DNA of 64,000 nt from Sphingomonas sp. (GCF_019635455.1 NZ_JAHBZJ010000007.1:62001-126000); one strand, 5' to 3'. Counted from the stretch's first letter, positions 43,502 to 52,068 are shown. A program made the numbers and translations. Notes: a model not told the origin generated them from the sequence alone.

Positions 43502-43618
43502 CGCCGCCGTCCTTAACCGTTTATGTCAGACGCGGCGATTCCGGTTTTCCTTGAAATGCCGGGCTGGACCGATGATATTCCCGTTATCCGGCACCGCTGC
43601 CGGGCAAAGGAGTTTGAG

Positions 43619-44365
43619 ATGGCTAATTGGTCTGACCCCCAGACGACCGCCGCCCCCTATGCGACGGCCGCAGGTACGCGCGGCGCCGCGTATGATGCGG
43701 GGCTGCGGTCCTACATGCTTTCGGTCTATAATTACATGGCGTCGGGCGTGCTGCTCAGCGGCATCGTCGCCCTGCTGTTCGCATGGGGTGGCGATCAGTC
43801 CGTCGCCTATTCGGTGTTCGCCAATGGCGGCCCGCTGGCGTGGATCATCACCCTGTCGCCGCTGGCGATCGTGTTCGCGATGAGCTTTGGCCAGAACAAG
43901 ATGTCCACCGGCACGCTTCAGGTGCTGTTCTGGTCGTTCGCGGTGCTGATGGGGCTGTCGCTCTCGACGGTGCTGCTGATGTATACCGGCGCTTCGGTGG
44001 CGCAGGCGTTCTTCGCGGCTGCGGCGGGCTTTGCGGGTCTCAGCCTCTATGGCTACACGACGCAGCGTGACCTGTCGGCGTTCGGCAGCTTCCTGATCGT
44101 CGGCCTGATCGGCATCATCGTCGCCAGCATCATCAACCTGTTCGCCCAGTCGGGTCCGCTGTCGCTGGTCATCAGCGCGGCGGGTGTGCTGATCTTCGCG
44201 GGTCTGACCGCTTATGATACCCAGCGCATCAAGAGCATGTACCAGTATGTCGCCGGAACCGACATGGTGGGCAAGGTCGTGATCATGAGCGCGCTGTCGC
44301 TCTATCTCGACTTCATCAACATGTTCCTGTTCCTGCTGCGGCTGTTCGGTTCGTCGCGCAACTGA
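43619..44365 (+). CDS. Bax inhibitor-1/YccA family membrane protein
   Basis: 248 residues, about seven membrane helices from residue 30 on. Conserved features: FAGLTAYDTQRIKSMY and the final LYLDFINMFLFLLRLFG. Proteins of this family are pH-sensitive Ca2+ leak channels or FtsH modulators in other bacteria. AAAGGAG lies seven bases before the ATG. Followed by a strong intrinsic terminator. Confidence 0.93.
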   Translation: MANWSDPQTTAAPYATAAGTRGAAYDAGLRSYMLSVYNYMASGVLLSGIVALLFAWGGDQSVAYSVFANGGPLAWIITLSPLAIVFAMSFGQNKMSTGTLQVLFWSFAVLMGLSLSTVLLMYTGASVAQAFFAAAAGFAGLSLYGYTTQRDLSAFGSFLIVGLIGIIVASIINLFAQSGPLSLVISAAGVLIFAGLTAYDTQRIKSMYQYVAGTDMVGKVVIMSALSLYLDFINMFLFLLRLFGSSRN

Positions 44366-44391
44366 TCGCGGCGCCGAAACACGCGAATCGG

Positions 44392-44425
44392 GGAGGTCCG
44401 GCCAGCGATGGCCGGGCCTCCTTTT
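44392..44425 (+). terminator. Intrinsic terminator after the BI-1 gene
   Basis: GGAGGTCCGGCCA pairs with TGGCCGGGCCTCC (one G-T wobble) around a GCGA loop, followed by TTTT. 26 bases after the stop codon. Confidence 0.85.
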
Positions 44426-44453
44426 CGTTCCGGCTCTCGTCACGCGGGCAAGA

Positions 44454-44478
44454 GGAACGCGCGACCGCATGGCGCGTT
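44454..44478 (+). promoter_or_regulatory. EcfG general-stress promoter (GGAAC-N16-CGTT)
   Basis: GGAAC at 44454-44458 and CGTT at 44475-44478 with exactly 16 bases between: a full match to the alphaproteobacterial EcfG consensus. It lies 29 bases before the ATG of a small hydrophilic protein, directly after the BI-1 terminator. Confidence 0.65.
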
Positions 44479-44507
44479 GGTTCGGACAGCATCGTGGAGT
44501 TCGAAAC

Positions 44508-44762
44508 ATGCCTGAGGACAGCAAGGAAAAGGCCGGCGACGCCGGCACCGATACCAGCATCGCGGAGCGGCTGGAGCGTAACCCGGAAAGCAAGCAGGCG
44601 CGGCTCGATCGCGCGCTGGACGAATCGATGGACGCGTCGGATCCGCCGGCAACCACCCAGCCGGTCCATTCGCACAAGCCCGCGCCCTCGTCCGGCTATG
44701 ACGCCGACAAGGAGCGCGAACTGGCCGACGCGCAACGCCGGGGCGCCGGCACGGACGACTGA
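44508..44762 (+). CDS. Small hydrophilic, probably disordered stress protein
   Basis: 84 residues, no hydrophobic segment, rich in Asp, Glu, Lys, Ser and Ala (PEDSKEKAGDAGTDTS, DKERELADAQRRGAGTDD). No known domain. GGAG lies eight bases before the ATG at 44508; a longer frame to 44469 overlaps the promoter. With an EcfG-type promoter it is likely a general stress protein; function unknown. Confidence 0.7.
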   Translation: MPEDSKEKAGDAGTDTSIAERLERNPESKQARLDRALDESMDASDPPATTQPVHSHKPAPSSGYDADKERELADAQRRGAGTDD

Positions 44763-44806
44763 AACCCCGCTTGCGGCGCAGGCGCGCGATCCGGTAGAAG
44801 CCGCCC

Positions 44807-45382
44807 ATGCTTTCCCGGATCGCGCGCTTCGCCGCTTTCGCCATTCTCGCCCTCACCGCGCTGCCTGCGCAGGCGCGGGTGACGATCACCTTCTGGTCAT
44901 ATGAACATGCGGGCCGGTTCCCGCACGCGTTCATCACGATGCACGGCACGCTCGATCGCAGCGGCAAGCCGATCAAGGAATCCTATGGGTTCACGCCCAA
45001 ATCGGTGACCCCCGCGATGCTGATCGGCAACGTTGCGGGAAAGATCGATTACACGACGAAAGCCTATGTCGATGTCGGTACGCCCCATTTTTCAGTCGAG
45101 ATCAGTGACGCGCAATATGACGCGGTGACGAAGATGGTGCGCGAATGGGATGCGAAGGGCGGCAATACCTACAGCCTCAACAAGCGCAACTGCGTCCATT
45201 TTTCGGCCGAGGCGATGCGGCTTTCAGGCCTGCGCGTGGTCGAGGACAAGAAGTTGATGAAAAAGCCGCGCTCGTTCACCCAGTCGATCGAAACGCTGAA
45301 CAAGGGGCGGGTAAAGGTGATCGAAACCACGTCTGCCGCCTATCTCGCCGCCACCCCCGCGCTTGTCGGGGTGGGCCGCTAA
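44807..45382 (+). CDS. Secreted protein with permuted NlpC/P60 (LRAT-like) signature
   Basis: 191 residues. Signal peptide (1-23, ALPAQA). His40 lies in GRFPHAFITMHG and Cys129 in NKRNCVHFSAEAMRLSG, that is, catalytic His before Cys, the order of permuted papain-like (LRAT, PPPDE, YiiX) enzymes. No other domain. Possibly a periplasmic amidase or acyltransferase; the assignment is by motif order only. A hairpin follows the stop. Confidence 0.65.
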   Translation: MLSRIARFAAFAILALTALPAQARVTITFWSYEHAGRFPHAFITMHGTLDRSGKPIKESYGFTPKSVTPAMLIGNVAGKIDYTTKAYVDVGTPHFSVEISDAQYDAVTKMVREWDAKGGNTYSLNKRNCVHFSAEAMRLSGLRVVEDKKLMKKPRSFTQSIETLNKGRVKVIETTSAAYLAATPALVGVGR

Positions 45383-45414
45383 GGCCGACCGGGCGGACGC
45401 CGGCGGCCTGATGA

Positions 45415-45438
45415 AAGCGCGGGTGCTTTCCCGCGCTT
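45415..45438. terminator. Hairpin between convergent genes
   Basis: AAGCGCGGG and its perfect complement around a TGCTTT loop, between the LRAT-like gene and the convergent M20 gene. No clear U-tract on either side. Confidence 0.5.
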
Positions 45439-45454
45439 CAGCGCCCGGGGCGGC

Positions 45455-46765
45455 TCACCGCTTCAGGATATCGAGTGCCGCGCCCGTCATCGCCTCGGCG
45501 GCGGTGCCGATCACCTTTTCCGCGTCGGGCGCCCATTTCGCGCTGTGCAGCGAGGGCAGGCCCTTGCCGCCATTGGCCTGTGCCGCATCCCATTTGGCCT
45601 GCGGAACGCCGCCCACCCAATAGATCACGCTCTGGATCGACGGATCGGCGATGTGGAAACGGCCGAAATCCTCCCCGGCCATCGTCGGCGGCACTTCCTT
45701 CACCCGATCGGCGCCGAACCGGGTGGTGAACAGGGCCTGGAGCCGATCGGCGAACGGCTTGGTGCTGACCGCCGGCGGGGTAAAGGGTTCGCGCACCGTA
45801 ACCACCGGCAGCATGTCGTCCGGCAGGCCGGCCGCGATCGCCTCCCCCTTGGCGATGCGGGCTATGCCGTCGATCAGTTGCTTGCGGACCTCGGGCGTGT
45901 AGGCGCGCACGGTCAACAGCAGCAACGCTTGTTCGGGGATGATATTGTGGCGCGTTCCGCCCTGAAAGCTGCCGACGGTGATGACCGCCGAATCGAGCGG
46001 GTCGATCTCGCGGGCGACGATCGTCTGCAATGCGGTGACGATCCGGCTGCCCAGCACGATCGGATCCTTGGTCGTTGCGGGATAGGCGCCATGGCCGCCG
46101 ATCCCCTTGACCAGGATATCGACCGAATCGACGCTGGCGAAGGTGGGGCCGGACCGGATGCCGATCGTTCCGGCGGGCAGCGCGGCGCTGTCGTGGAACG
46201 CCATCGCATAATCGGGCTTGGGAAAGCGGGTGAGCAGCCCGTCCTTCAGCATCGCGATCGCGCCGGCGCTGTTCTCTTCGGCCGGCTGGGCGATCATCAC
46301 CAGCGTCCCGTTCCACCGGTCCTTCATCGCCGCCATGTTGCGCAGCGTGCCGACCCAGGCGGCCATGTGCGTGTCGTGGCCGCACGCGTGCATGATGCCG
46401 GTCTCGACGCCTTCGGGCGTCTTGCCGCGCACCGTTGACGCGAAGGGTAGGCCGGTTTCCTCGGTCACCGGCAGTCCGTCCATGTCGGTCCGGATCAGCA
46501 GCGTCGGTCCCGGCCCGTTGCGCAGCACCGCGACGACGCCGGTGCCACCGACCTTTTCGGTCACCTCGAACCCGGCCTTGCGCGCCTCCGCCGCCATGCG
46601 TGCCGCCGTCTTCACCTCCTGCTGGCTCAATTCGGGGGCCGCGTGGAGATCGCGATAAAGCGCCATCAGCGATGGCATTTCCTTCGTCGTGGCATCGCGA
46701 ATACTGTCGGCGTGCGCGGGAAGAGCGGCTATGGCCGCGGCGAGGATGAGCGAGGCGCGAAACAT
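45455..46765 (-). CDS. Secreted M20 family amidohydrolase/peptidase
   Basis: 436 residues. Signal peptide (1-19, ALPAHA). M20D features: RDLHAAPELSQQE, MHACGHDTHMAAW (Cys and His metal ligands), PAEENSAGA, the lid domain with GGHGAYP and the final metal His region VPPTMAGEDFGRF. The family hydrolyses N-acyl amino acids or amidated substrates (hippurate, IAA-conjugates). The start codon overlaps that of the divergent HExxH gene (CATG). Confidence 0.9.
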   Translation of the reverse strand: MFRASLILAAAIAALPAHADSIRDATTKEMPSLMALYRDLHAAPELSQQEVKTAARMAAEARKAGFEVTEKVGGTGVVAVLRNGPGPTLLIRTDMDGLPVTEETGLPFASTVRGKTPEGVETGIMHACGHDTHMAAWVGTLRNMAAMKDRWNGTLVMIAQPAEENSAGAIAMLKDGLLTRFPKPDYAMAFHDSAALPAGTIGIRSGPTFASVDSVDILVKGIGGHGAYPATTKDPIVLGSRIVTALQTIVAREIDPLDSAVITVGSFQGGTRHNIIPEQALLLLTVRAYTPEVRKQLIDGIARIAKGEAIAAGLPDDMLPVVTVREPFTPPAVSTKPFADRLQALFTTRFGADRVKEVPPTMAGEDFGRFHIADPSIQSVIYWVGGVPQAKWDAAQANGGKGLPSLHSAKWAPDAEKVIGTAAEAMTGAALDILKR

Positions 46766-47363
46766 GGCCGGACTGTTGTCGAACCCCCCGATCTTGTCAA
46801 ACCGTCGCGCGCTGCTGGGGGCGATGCTGTGCCTGCCGTTCGCCGCGCGGGCGGAAGCGGCGCAAGGCTTCGTGATCGACTGGCAGGGGGGTGGGATGGA
46901 CGCGGCGATCGCGCAGTCGCTCGCCGTGCAGATCGCGCTGGTCGAGGCGCTGCCGATATCGGCGGAGGCGATGGCGTTCTTTCGCGCCCAGCCGATCGCG
47001 GTGGACCGGGAGATGGGGGCGCGGACGCGCGCGGGACCGCGCGGGGTCTTTTTCGCGCGGCGGGAACAGCCGGCCGCCAATCCGGTCCTGCTGCACGAGC
47101 TGATCCATCGCTGGCAATTGCTGCGGATGCCCGGCGGGCGTGCCAACCCGGATGTGCTGAGGCTCTATGCGCAGGACAGGGCGGGCGGACGCTATCCCGC
47201 CGCCGCCTATATGTTGACCAACCCGTTCGAATATTTCGCGATGATGGCGAGCGTCGTCCTGCATGGCGAGGCGGCGCGACCGCCGTTCAAACGCGCCAAT
47301 GTGGAGACCAGGTCGCCCGAAACCTATGCGCTGATCGTGCGGGAGTTCGGATTGCGGATCTAG
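46764..47363 (+). CDS. Small secreted HExxH protein (putative metallopeptidase)
   Basis: 199 residues. The N-terminus (LSNRRALLGAMLCLPFAARAEA) has a twin-arginine-like pair before a hydrophobic core, a possible Tat signal. HELIH is at 111-115 (NPVLLHELIHRWQLLRMP) and NPFEYFAMMAS follows with Glu156, a gluzincin-like third ligand position. No family name known to me. GAGG lies eight bases before the ATG at 46764. The start codon overlaps that of the divergent M20 gene by two bases; the stop shares CTAG with DUF4893. Confidence 0.7.
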   Translation: MAGLLSNPPILSNRRALLGAMLCLPFAARAEAAQGFVIDWQGGGMDAAIAQSLAVQIALVEALPISAEAMAFFRAQPIAVDREMGARTRAGPRGVFFARREQPAANPVLLHELIHRWQLLRMPGGRANPDVLRLYAQDRAGGRYPAAAYMLTNPFEYFAMMASVVLHGEAARPPFKRANVETRSPETYALIVREFGLRI

Positions 47364-47983
47364 GCGGGGACCAGTTCGATCACGTCGAGATCGGATTCGA
47401 AACTGGGCGCGGGCAGGACCAGCCGCCAGCGCGTGGTTCCGACGCGCTCCAGATAGCCTGCCACGTCGCGTTTCGCATCCTGGCCATAGGGCAGCGCGAT
47501 CGTCTCATCGCCGAGCTTGAGCGTGCCGAGGAAGATCGCGCGCGCATCGGTGTCGGTATAGAGTTTGCCGGCGGGCCGTTGCGCGCCGTCCAGCTTTTCC
47601 AGCACCGGCATATCGCCCTCTCGCCCGACGCGGCACTTCGCCCATGGCCGCGCCCGGAAGTCCGCGGTGAACGGCGGCTGCGACCCGAGCTTGAACGCGC
47701 GGCAGCGATAGTCGCCGACCGGCGGCATTGCGGTCGGCAACGCCTGATCGGGTTCGAACAGCGCGCCCTGTGCGGCGACGGCGGGGGCATCGATCGCGCG
47801 CGCCTTTTCCAGTGCCGTCAGCCAGGATTTGCGCCAGTCGCGCAGCCGGTCGCGATCCGCGGCGGTAGCGACGGTGCGCCACCGCGTTTCGGGCGGCTTT
47901 TCCGCGACATCCGCCTTGCCGGACCGGGCGCAGCCGGCGACCAGCGTCAGTGCGACCAGCGCCGGGATCGATGGGTTCCTCAT
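47360..47983 (-). CDS. DUF4893 lipoprotein
   Basis: 207 residues. Lipobox VAGC (Cys18). The body shows the DUF4893 pattern: WRKSWLTALEKARA, ALFEPDQAL, PPVGDYRCRAFKLGSQ, AKCRVGREGDMPVLEKLDG, IFLGTLKLGDE, YGQDAKRDVAGYLERV and RWRLVLPAPSFESDLDVIELVP. Function unknown; restricted, as far as I know, to sphingomonads and relatives. Overlaps the 3-HB dehydrogenase gene by four bases (ATGA). Confidence 0.88.
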   Translation of the reverse strand: MRNPSIPALVALTLVAGCARSGKADVAEKPPETRWRTVATAADRDRLRDWRKSWLTALEKARAIDAPAVAAQGALFEPDQALPTAMPPVGDYRCRAFKLGSQPPFTADFRARPWAKCRVGREGDMPVLEKLDGAQRPAGKLYTDTDARAIFLGTLKLGDETIALPYGQDAKRDVAGYLERVGTTRWRLVLPAPSFESDLDVIELVPA

Positions 47984-48768
47984 GCCGCCGTCCAGCCGCC
48001 ATCCATCGAATAATTCGCGCCGGTGATCTGCGCCGCCTCGTCCCGACACAGGAACAGCGCGAGCGCGGCGACCTGTTCGGGCTGAACGAACTGCTTGGTC
48101 GGCTGTGCGGCGAGGAGGACGTCGTTCATCACCTGCTCGCGCGTCAACCCGCGCGACTTCATCGTGTCGGGGATCTGGTTCTCGACCAGCGGCGTCCAGA
48201 CATAGCCGGGCGAGATGCAGTTGACCGTAATCCCGTCGGTTGCGGTTTCCAGCGCGATGGTCTTGGTCAGGCCCGCAATCCCGTGCTTCGCCGCGACATA
48301 GGCCGACTTGTTGGGGCTGGCGACCAGGCTGTGCGCCGATGCCGTGCAGAGGATCCGGCCCCATTTCGCCGCCTTCATGTGCGGCACCGCCGCGCGCATC
48401 ATGTGCCAGGCCGAAGACAGGTTGATGGCGATGATCGCGTCCCATTTCTCTGGCGGGAAATCCTCGATCTTCGCGACATGCTGGATGCCGGCATTGTTGA
48501 CGATGATGTCCGGCCCGCCCAGTTCCGCATGGCAGCGATCGACCATCGCGTAGATCGCATCGGGCTTAGACATGTCGGCGTCGTCGTACAGCGCGCCGGC
48601 GCCGCTGATCGTCGCCAGCCCCGCCCGCTCCTGTTCGATCGCGCCGGCATCGCCAAAGCCGTTGATCATCACGCTCGCGCCCTCGGTCGCGAGCGCCTTG
48701 GCGATCGCAAGGCCGATGCCCGAGGTGGAACCGGTAACGATCGCGGACTTGCCCTTGAGAAACATCAT
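47980..48768 (-). CDS. 3-hydroxybutyrate dehydrogenase
   Basis: 262 residues, SDR family. Cofactor motif GSTSGIGLAIAKAL, NNAGIQHVAKIEDFP, catalytic Ser and YxxxK in SAHSLVASPNKSAYVAAKHG, and the C-terminal GGWTAA of D-beta-hydroxybutyrate dehydrogenases. Oxidises 3-hydroxybutyrate to acetoacetate in PHB turnover. Starts directly after the patatin stop; two ATGs in tandem (48768, 48765). Confidence 0.93.
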   Translation of the reverse strand: MMFLKGKSAIVTGSTSGIGLAIAKALATEGASVMINGFGDAGAIEQERAGLATISGAGALYDDADMSKPDAIYAMVDRCHAELGGPDIIVNNAGIQHVAKIEDFPPEKWDAIIAINLSSAWHMMRAAVPHMKAAKWGRILCTASAHSLVASPNKSAYVAAKHGIAGLTKTIALETATDGITVNCISPGYVWTPLVENQIPDTMKSRGLTREQVMNDVLLAAQPTKQFVQPEQVAALALFLCRDEAAQITGANYSMDGGWTAA

Positions 48769-49944
48769 TTACTCCTGTGCGGTGTCGAAGGCCCGCTCGC
48801 GGCGGGTCAGGTCGAAGGCGGCGGTTCGGCCATCGGCGATGTTGCTGGCGAGCAGGCGGGAATTGGCGATCGTCTCGGCCACCGCCGCCTCTCCCGCCCG
48901 CCAGTGTTCGCGCATCGACCGGGTGGAAAATTCGAAATCGCGGCTGCCGCCCTCCCAGGCATTGGCGCGATAGATCAGATGGACCAGGCTCACCGGCTTT
49001 TCGTCGGCCGCGGCGCGCAGTGCGGCGACGTCGGGATCGTCGGCAAAATCGTCGGGCAGGCGCGCGAGCAGGGCGCGGATCGCCTCCCGCTCCTTGCGCA
49101 GCCGCATCCGCTCGTCGGTCACCTGCCGGGTGCGGCTGGAAAAGCGGATTTCCTTCTCGCGCGCCATCACGTCGGTGATCGTGCGCGGGAGCGGCGCGCG
49201 GGCGGAGAACAGATCGACCTGAAAGATCAGGGTCGATGCCTCCTGATGGTCGAGGACATGGGTCAGCGGCGTATTCGAAACCAGCCCGCCATCCCAATAG
49301 AGCGCGCCATCGATCTCGACCGGGGGCAGGCCGGGGGGCAGCGCCCCGGAGGCCATGATGTGCCGCGCGTCGATCCGCTCCTCACGCGTGTCGAAATAGC
49401 GGAAATTGCCGCTCGCCAGCTCGACCGCGCCGACCGACAGGCGGATCGGGCCATCGTTCAGCAGATCCCAGTCGACCAGCGAATCGAGCGTCTCGCGCAA
49501 CGGCGCGGTGTCGTAGAAGCTCAGCGCCTCCGGCGTGCCGGGTGTCGCCAGGAAGGCCGGCACCGGGCGCGGTGCGAAGAACCCCGGCACGCCCTGGCCC
49601 AGCACCATCGCCGCCGACCATTCATGGACGAATTCGCGCACCTGATCGTGGGGCAGGATCGGAAAACTGGGCAGCGCGCTGGTCGCGCGGTTCCAGAATG
49701 CGGCGAGACGCTCGATCCGCCGTTCGGGCGGATTGCCGGCGACGATCGCCGCGTTGATCGCACCGATCGAGATGCCGGCGACCCAGTCGGGAACGATGCC
49801 GCTATCGCTCAGCGCCTCGATCACGCCGGCCTGATAGCTGCCCAGCGCGCCGCCGCCCTGGAGCACCAGCGCGACGCAGCCGGGCAGCGGCAACGGCGAT
49901 TCGCTGGGGGACTCGGCGCGGCGGATCGGTTCTGCATCGGCCAT
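48769..49944 (-). CDS. Patatin-like phospholipase (DUF3734 type)
   Basis: 391 residues. Oxyanion hole GGGALGSYQAG, nucleophile Ser in GISIGAIN and the Asp of the dyad in WDGGLVSNTPL. The C-terminal region (RFSSRTRQVTDERM...HWRAGEAAVAET) is DUF3734. Its coupling to 3-HB dehydrogenase suggests a role in PHB granule or 3-hydroxyacyl ester turnover. I start at the ATG 49944 (MADAEPIRR); frame continues upstream to 50040. Confidence 0.92.
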   Translation of the reverse strand: MADAEPIRRAESPSESPLPLPGCVALVLQGGGALGSYQAGVIEALSDSGIVPDWVAGISIGAINAAIVAGNPPERRIERLAAFWNRATSALPSFPILPHDQVREFVHEWSAAMVLGQGVPGFFAPRPVPAFLATPGTPEALSFYDTAPLRETLDSLVDWDLLNDGPIRLSVGAVELASGNFRYFDTREERIDARHIMASGALPPGLPPVEIDGALYWDGGLVSNTPLTHVLDHQEASTLIFQVDLFSARAPLPRTITDVMAREKEIRFSSRTRQVTDERMRLRKEREAIRALLARLPDDFADDPDVAALRAAADEKPVSLVHLIYRANAWEGGSRDFEFSTRSMREHWRAGEAAVAETIANSRLLASNIADGRTAAFDLTRRERAFDTAQE

Positions 49945-50054
49945 GGCGCACATGTGGTGCAACGCGATGCGAAGGGCAATGCGGGAATCTGCATGCAACG
50001 CGATCGTGGTTGAGGCATTGTCGCGGAGGATTAACGACAAAAGGGGTGCCGGTC

Positions 50055-50948
50055 ATGCGGCTCGACGATCTCGATCCCAGCGACAATGTCCGCGATCTCG
50101 GCTCCGGTGGCTGGGGCGGGTTCGGCGGCGGGGGCGGGGGAAACATCCTTCTGGGCCTGTTGCCGATGCTGCTCGGCAGCCGGCTGGGGTGCGGCACGCT
50201 GGCGCTGATCGCGATCGGCGCGGCGATCTTCATGGCGATCGGCGGCGGTGGCAGCCTGATCGGCACCGGTGGAGCGCCCGGCGGCGGCGCGCAGGTGAGC
50301 GAGAACAAGCCGTGCGATACGGCGGCCGAGCTCCAGGCCTGCCGGGTGATGAAAAGTACCGAGCAGACCTGGTCGAAACTGTTCGCGGCGCAGGGCGGGC
50401 GCTATCAGCCCGCGATCCTCAATTTCTATCAGGGCGGGGTCCAGTCGGGCTGTGGTGCGGCATCGTCGGCGGCCGGCCCCTTTTATTGTCCGTCCGATCG
50501 CAGCGTCTATCTCGACACCGGCTTTTTCGACGAGCTGAAGAACCGGTTCGGCGCGGCCGGCGACTTCGCCCAGAATTACGTGATCGCGCATGAGGTTGGG
50601 CATCACGTCCAGAACCTGACCGGGACGATGGAGCAGGTGCATGCACGCCAGGGCCGGTTGAGCAAGGCGGAGGGCAATGCGCTGTCGGTCCGCGTCGAAT
50701 TGCAGGCCGATTGCTATGCGGGCGTCTGGGCGGCGCAGAATCGCGACCGGCTGGAACCCGGCGATATCGAGGAAGGGATGCGCGCCGCCAACGCGATCGG
50801 TGACGACACGCTCCAGCGCCAGGCGCAGGGGACGGTGGTGCCGGAAAGCTTTACCCATGGCACCTCGGAACAGCGGATGCGCTGGCTCCGGCGCGGCCTG
50901 GAAAGCGGCGATCCCAAGGCCTGCGATACGTTCAGCGGCGCGGTTTGA
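50055..50948 (+). CDS. YpfJ-type neutral zinc metallopeptidase
   Basis: 297 residues. Gly-rich N-terminus, one membrane helix (about 31-62), then the peptidase domain with HEVGHH (HEVGH 179-183) and VELQADCYAG (Glu215, third ligand). Cysteines at 87, 96, 133 and 145 may form disulfides, so the catalytic domain is likely periplasmic. AGGGG eight bases before the ATG at 50055. Substrate unknown. Confidence 0.92.
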   Translation: MRLDDLDPSDNVRDLGSGGWGGFGGGGGGNILLGLLPMLLGSRLGCGTLALIAIGAAIFMAIGGGGSLIGTGGAPGGGAQVSENKPCDTAAELQACRVMKSTEQTWSKLFAAQGGRYQPAILNFYQGGVQSGCGAASSAAGPFYCPSDRSVYLDTGFFDELKNRFGAAGDFAQNYVIAHEVGHHVQNLTGTMEQVHARQGRLSKAEGNALSVRVELQADCYAGVWAAQNRDRLEPGDIEEGMRAANAIGDDTLQRQAQGTVVPESFTHGTSEQRMRWLRRGLESGDPKACDTFSGAV

Positions 50949-50989
50949 GCCGCTGAACGGGTGGCCGAGGACGGGCGCTGATACGAAAA

Positions 50990-51015
50990 GGGGTCCGGAC
51001 CGAAGCCCGGACCCC
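50990..51015. terminator. Bidirectional intrinsic terminator
   Basis: GGGGTCCGG pairs with CCGGACCCC around an eight-base loop; AAAA precedes and TTCTT follows. It serves both the YpfJ gene (plus) and the DUF2171 gene (minus), which converge on it. Confidence 0.85.
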
Positions 51016-51056
51016 TTCTTGCTGACCGCAGGTGCGGTCTGCCTGGGAGCCTGAGG

Positions 51057-51980
51057 TCAATAGGTACCCGAGAAGCTCCGGTTGAGATAGTGCGCCCCGC
51101 GAGACTCGTCGCGTTCGCCGAACATCGCGCCGCTGCGTTCCTCGTCGCGCCACGCGTCCTGCGCCGCAGCGGCGGTCTTGCGGATGTGGACCTTGTCATC
51201 GACCCGGTCGATCCAGCGTGACGGGATCGAATGATGATGGCCGCCGGCGTCGGGATCGCTCTTGGTCAGAATGATCCGGTCGCCGCGCACCTTATCGACC
51301 TTGCCGACATGTTCGCCGTCCGATCCGACCACGTCCATATGTTCCTCGATCTGACCCAGCGAAGCGCGCTGGGTGCGGCGCTCGTTGCGCCACGCGCCGA
51401 ATTCATTTTCGAACCGGCTCGCGTTCTCGCGGCGATATTCGTCATAGTCGCGGTCGAGATCGGCGATCTGCCGGTTGCGCCAGCCGCGATAATGGTCGTC
51501 GCCGGACCAGCTGTTGCCGTGGCGCAGATCGTAGCGCGCGTCCATTTCGCGACGGCGTTCGGCCTCGTCGTCGCCGAACCAGGACCGGATCTCGTCGCCC
51601 GCGCGGGAAAAGAAGTCGCGATCGTCATAGGAATATCCCTCCGGGCGGCGCATCGCGCGACCCGGGGAAGGGCGCCGGTCCTGGCGACCCCGGCCCCAGT
51701 CGTCGTCACGCGCGCGCAGGTCGCCGCGCGTCCGGCCACCGTCGCGGTCCCAGCCGCCATGGTCATGGCGTCCCTGATCGAAACGCCCCTCGCCCCGCAC
51801 GAAGCGTGATCCGTAATAATCCTGTCCGCGATAGCGTTCGCGGTCGTAGCCGCCGGCTGCGGCATCATCTCGCGCGCTTGATCGGCCATAATCGTAACCC
51901 GTGTCGCGGCCATAGTCATTGTCGTCACGCCAGCGGTAATCGTCGCCTCTCTCCGTACGGGGGGTGCGGTCGTAGCCCAT
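51057..51980 (-). CDS. DUF2171 protein with long charged, disordered N-terminus
   Basis: 307 residues. Residues 1-130 are extremely rich in Asp, Arg, Gly and Tyr and presumably disordered. A middle segment contains RSWFGDDEAERRR and DYDEYRRENASRFENEFGAWR. The C-terminal part (about 215-275) is the DUF2171 PRC-barrel-like domain (HMDVVGSDGEHVGKVDKVRGDRIILTK). GGAGG precedes the ATG at 51980. Probably a stress-related cytosolic protein; function unknown. A possible EcfG promoter lies about 60 bases upstream. Confidence 0.85.
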   Translation of the reverse strand: MGYDRTPRTERGDDYRWRDDNDYGRDTGYDYGRSSARDDAAAGGYDRERYRGQDYYGSRFVRGEGRFDQGRHDHGGWDRDGGRTRGDLRARDDDWGRGRQDRRPSPGRAMRRPEGYSYDDRDFFSRAGDEIRSWFGDDEAERRREMDARYDLRHGNSWSGDDHYRGWRNRQIADLDRDYDEYRRENASRFENEFGAWRNERRTQRASLGQIEEHMDVVGSDGEHVGKVDKVRGDRIILTKSDPDAGGHHHSIPSRWIDRVDDKVHIRKTAAAAQDAWRDEERSGAMFGERDESRGAHYLNRSFSGTY

Positions 51981-52043
51981 GCTATCCTCCATTAAGTCTT
52001 TGATTTCAGGCGCGCGAAACGCCGCGCGCCCCATGTCTGGACA

Positions 52044-52068
52044 ATGGATTGACGGGCCGCTTTGTTCC
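52044..52068 (-). promoter_or_regulatory. Weak EcfG-like promoter upstream of the DUF2171 gene
   Basis: On the minus strand GGAAC (52068-52064), about 17 bases, then CATT (one mismatch to CGTT), about 60 bases before the ATG. Confidence 0.35.
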
